DNA of 43,249 bases from Ideonella sp. A 288. Its GTDB lineage: Bacteria; Pseudomonadota; Gammaproteobacteria; Burkholderiales; Burkholderiaceae_C. The notes below the pieces were generated by a model that worked only from the letters and a program-made list of their open reading frames with translations, was not told the DNA's origin and searched no databases. Where the stretch lies: positions 135,200 to 178,448 of the forward strand of contig NZ_MWLO01000128.1 in NCBI RefSeq assembly GCF_002198735.1, given 5' to 3'. Below, one piece after another: positions 40,990-43,249 of the stretch. The position numbers and the translations under genes were made by a program. How positions within the stretch are numbered: the first letter of the stretch is position 1; each line of letters starts with the position of its first letter.

Positions 40990-42854
40990 CCGGCCTCCAC
41001 AGACTCCTGCCGTGTGCCGCGCACGTCGTACTCGACCTTCCAGCGCTCGCCACCGGACAGCGCCATGGCCTCGATCTCCAGCGTGCCGGCCTCGGTGACG
41101 CGGGCGTGCAGGCGCACCGGCACCACGTCGCCGGCGCGGCGGCCCTCGGGGGGCAAGGTGGCCGAGATGGCGTCCAGCTCCTGCAGCTCGTCGCCGCCCC
41201 ACAGGTCGAGCAGGGTGCCGACGACGTCCTGCCGGCGCACCGACGAGGCGAAGAAGCGGAAGCTCACCGGCTCGCCCACCACCAGGCCCAGCACCAGTTC
41301 GGGCACGGCCGCGTCGGTGCCTTCTTCCATGCCGAAGGGCGCCACGCACAGTGCCTGCACCGGCGGCTCGACACCCGGCACCGCGGGCATCGTCGACTCG
41401 ACGGCGATGTAGTAGCCGAAGGCCGTGCCGCCACGGATGCGCACGCCCTGTCCGCGGCGCACGTGGCCGTAGTAGGCGGCGCCGCGGGCCACCGCCAGGT
41501 CGAGGTCGGCACCGGCCAGCAGCCGCGCCGCATCGGCCCCGTCGGCCGCGAGCCAGGCGTTCAGCGTGGCCAGCGTGCGCTCGGCCAGCGCGGGCGACTT
41601 GAAGACGCCGCCGTTCAGCAGCACCGCGGTCGGGTGGATGAAGCTGGCGCCTGGCGCCACGCGGTCGGCGAAGCCTTCCAGCTCGGCGACCGCGCCCAGC
41701 TGTCGGCCCAGGAAGGCCGCCAGGTGGCGCGTCACCGCGGCGTCCTGCGCATAGGGCAGGCCCAGCTGCGCCAGGCCGGCGCGCACGCGGGTCTGCGGGC
41801 GGGCTGCGGCGTCCACCGCCGGGAAGAAGCCGTCCAGCAGCGTGGCCGACACCTCGCCGCGCGTCAGCTCGGTGCGGATCGAGCCCTTGATGAGCTTGCT
41901 GCCGCGGCTGGGCACGACGATGGGCTCGGCATCGCGGCCTTCGCCGCCGGCGCCCAGCAGGCGCTCCTTGGCGTGGCGGCAGCCGTGCGTCAGCGCGCGC
42001 ATCTGCCAGGCGTCCAGCGTGGTGCCGGCGGTGGCGAGCTTGCGCGCCACCACATGGGCCAGTGCCAGGTCCATGTTGTCGCCGCCCAGCAGGATGTGGT
42101 CGCCGACGGCGACGCGGTGCAGCTCGAGGTTGCCCTTGCGCTCGAGCACGGCGATGAGCGAGAAGTCGGCGGTGCCGCCGCCGACGTCGACCACCAGCAG
42201 GATGTCGCCCGGCCGCACCTGCTTGCGCCAGGCGCCGCCGCTGCCCTGGATCCAGCTGTACAGCGCGGCCTGCGGTTCTTCCAGCAGCGTCAGGTGGCCG
42301 CAGCCGGCGGCGCGGGCGGCCTCCACCGTCAGCTCGCGCGCGGCGGGGTCGAACGAGGCGGGGATGGTCACCGTCAGGTCCTGCTCGGCGAAGGGCGCGT
42401 CGGGGTGCGCGTGGTCCCACGCGCGGCGCAGGTGATCGAGGTAGCGCACCGACACCTCCAGCGGCGACACCCGGGCCACCTCGGCCGGCGCGTCGTGCGG
42501 CAGGATGGCGGCACGGCGGTCGACGCCCGGGTGGCACAGCCAGCTCTTGGCGCTGGACACCAGTCGGATCGGCGTGGTCGCGCCGCGGCTGCGCGCCATC
42601 TCGCCGACCACGTCGCGGCCCTCGGCCGACCAGGGCAGGGCCAGTTCGCCGGGTGCCAGTTCGTCGGTATGCGGCAGGTACAGGAAGGACGGCAGCAGCG
42701 GCGGCGCCTCCACCGTGCCGGGCGCGGTGAGCTGCGGCACCGCCATCACCTCGCCGACGAGGGCGTCGCCGTCGCTGGCGGCAAGGTCGACGAAGGCCAG
42801 CGCGCTGTGCGTGGTGCCGAGGTCGATGCCGATGGCGTAGCGGACTTCGTTCAA
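40986..42854 (-). CDS. Hsp70-family protein (YegD-like group)
   Basis: The 622-residue Hsp70 homologue starts MNEVRYAIGIDLGTTHSALAFVD. Phosphate-2 loop VDVGGGTADFSLIAVLERKG, EEPQAALYSWIQGS, and the adenosine region LLNGGVFKSPALAERTL are all present. The C-terminal part is a substrate-binding-like beta region (VVPVRLHARVTEAGTLEIEA) without the helical lid, as in DnaK relatives of the DUF2760 neighbourhood. The start is TTG at 42854, overlapping the DUF2760 stop (TTGA); no ATG gives the conserved N-terminus. It is translationally coupled to the larger Hsp70. Confidence 0.92.
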   Translation of the reverse strand: MNEVRYAIGIDLGTTHSALAFVDLAASDGDALVGEVMAVPQLTAPGTVEAPPLLPSFLYLPHTDELAPGELALPWSAEGRDVVGEMARSRGATTPIRLVSSAKSWLCHPGVDRRAAILPHDAPAEVARVSPLEVSVRYLDHLRRAWDHAHPDAPFAEQDLTVTIPASFDPAARELTVEAARAAGCGHLTLLEEPQAALYSWIQGSGGAWRKQVRPGDILLVVDVGGGTADFSLIAVLERKGNLELHRVAVGDHILLGGDNMDLALAHVVARKLATAGTTLDAWQMRALTHGCRHAKERLLGAGGEGRDAEPIVVPSRGSKLIKGSIRTELTRGEVSATLLDGFFPAVDAAARPQTRVRAGLAQLGLPYAQDAAVTRHLAAFLGRQLGAVAELEGFADRVAPGASFIHPTAVLLNGGVFKSPALAERTLATLNAWLAADGADAARLLAGADLDLAVARGAAYYGHVRRGQGVRIRGGTAFGYYIAVESTMPAVPGVEPPVQALCVAPFGMEEGTDAAVPELVLGLVVGEPVSFRFFASSVRRQDVVGTLLDLWGGDELQELDAISATLPPEGRRAGDVVPVRLHARVTEAGTLEIEAMALSGGERWKVEYDVRGTRQESVEAG

Positions 42855-43249
42855 AGTTCCACCTCCGCCGGCGCCAGCACGCGCGCGTCGTGGCGCTCGG
42901 CCAGCTTCGGCAGGCGCACCTCGGTGACGCGCCAGCCGCGGTGGCTGAGGCTGCCGGTGAAGGGCGCCTGGCCGACCACCTGGCCGGTGAGGCGCACCTG
43001 CGAGGCGTCGAAGCCGGCGGCCAGCGTGATGCGGCTGCCCTCGGCCTCGGTGCGCACCGGCACGATGCTGAAATGCTCGCGCAGCACCTTGGCGCAGCCC
43101 TCGTGCACCACGCGCGCCGCGGCGCCGATCTGCGCATCGTCGTAGGCACCGAGCTCTTCGCCGACGAAGTCGATCAGGCGCGCGTCGCGCTGCAGCAGCG
43201 CCAGCAACTGCAGCGCCGCATCGGGGCTGGCTTCCTTCAGCACGGGGGC
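42851..43249 (-). CDS. DUF2760 protein, 5' end outside window
   Basis: The frame is open to the end of the window; the visible 132 codons begin APVLKEASPDAALQLLALLQ. It continues RDARLIDFVGEELGAYDDAQ, GAAARVVHEGCAKVLREHF and ends VRLPKLAERHDARVLAPAEVEL. This matches the C-terminal part of DUF2760 proteins, which usually lie directly upstream of two Hsp70 genes. The N-terminal region, which often has a membrane segment, is missing. Function is unknown. The stop at 42851-42853 overlaps the Hsp70 TTG. Confidence 0.88.
   Translation of the reverse strand, partial: APVLKEASPDAALQLLALLQRDARLIDFVGEELGAYDDAQIGAAARVVHEGCAKVLREHFSIVPVRTEAEGSRITLAAGFDASQVRLTGQVVGQAPFTGSLSHRGWRVTEVRLPKLAERHDARVLAPAEVEL

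Noticed and set aside
38053-43145. Long plus-strand open frames opposite the Hsp70 genes
   Set aside because: They read His/Gln/Arg-rich low-complexity sequence and mirror well-conserved Hsp70 motifs on the other strand.

Overview
The window is high-GC DNA with the gene content of a beta-proteobacterium of the order Burkholderiales, probably near the Rubrivivax/Leptothrix/Ideonella group. This placement is an inference from gene content: a complete ccmABCDEFGHI system, Bug/TctC-type binding proteins, three PEP-CTERM exported proteins, a DUF2760-Hsp70-Hsp70 block, and very frequent 4-nt stop/start overlaps. No phage, CRISPR or rRNA was seen.

Positions 1-12135: the window opens inside a multihaem c-type cytochrome built of repeated five-haem modules. 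A large exported TPR/beta-barrel outer-membrane protein follows, then the complete cytochrome c maturation operon ccmABCDEFGHI. An RraA-like gene, a small conserved hypothetical and tRNA-Pro(TGG) follow. The first two genes suggest electron transfer across the cell envelope, with the haem-attachment machinery encoded next door.

Positions 12198-18703: stress and accessory genes. These are a PEP-CTERM protein, an arsR-arsM arsenic methylation pair behind a clear operator dyad, SelO, two divergent GST-family genes around an 8-bp perfect dyad, and a cohesin-like PEP-CTERM protein.

Positions 18704-20197: a scar. It holds an IS5-type transposase N-terminal fragment fused to a 5'-truncated leucine-rich-repeat pseudogene with an in-frame TAG, followed by unassigned debris.

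Positions 20198-27169: a catabolic-looking island. It has an AraC regulator, a thioesterase remnant, a TctC-type solute-binding protein, a 2,4-dienoyl-CoA-reductase-like SDR, a hotdog thioesterase, a PEP-CTERM protein, a beta-hydroxyacid dehydrogenase divergent from a GntR/FCD regulator, and a short SDR carrying both signature motifs of halohydrin dehalogenases. The last is the most striking single gene of the window.

Positions 27144-38027: a hemerythrin-like protein, a 7Fe ferredoxin and an OsmC plus thiol-oxidoreductase pair. Next comes a reverse-strand cluster of two PQQ-type sugar (sorbosone) dehydrogenase paralogues, the second overlapping a cyanide-insensitive alternative oxidase by 4 nt. 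After that come small and hypothetical proteins, a 2OG-Fe(II)-oxygenase-like protein, an MtfA-type zinc peptidase and an amidase.

Positions 38098-43249: a reverse-strand operon of a DUF2760 protein (cut by the window end) and two divergent Hsp70 homologues, joined by TTGA and GTGA overlaps.
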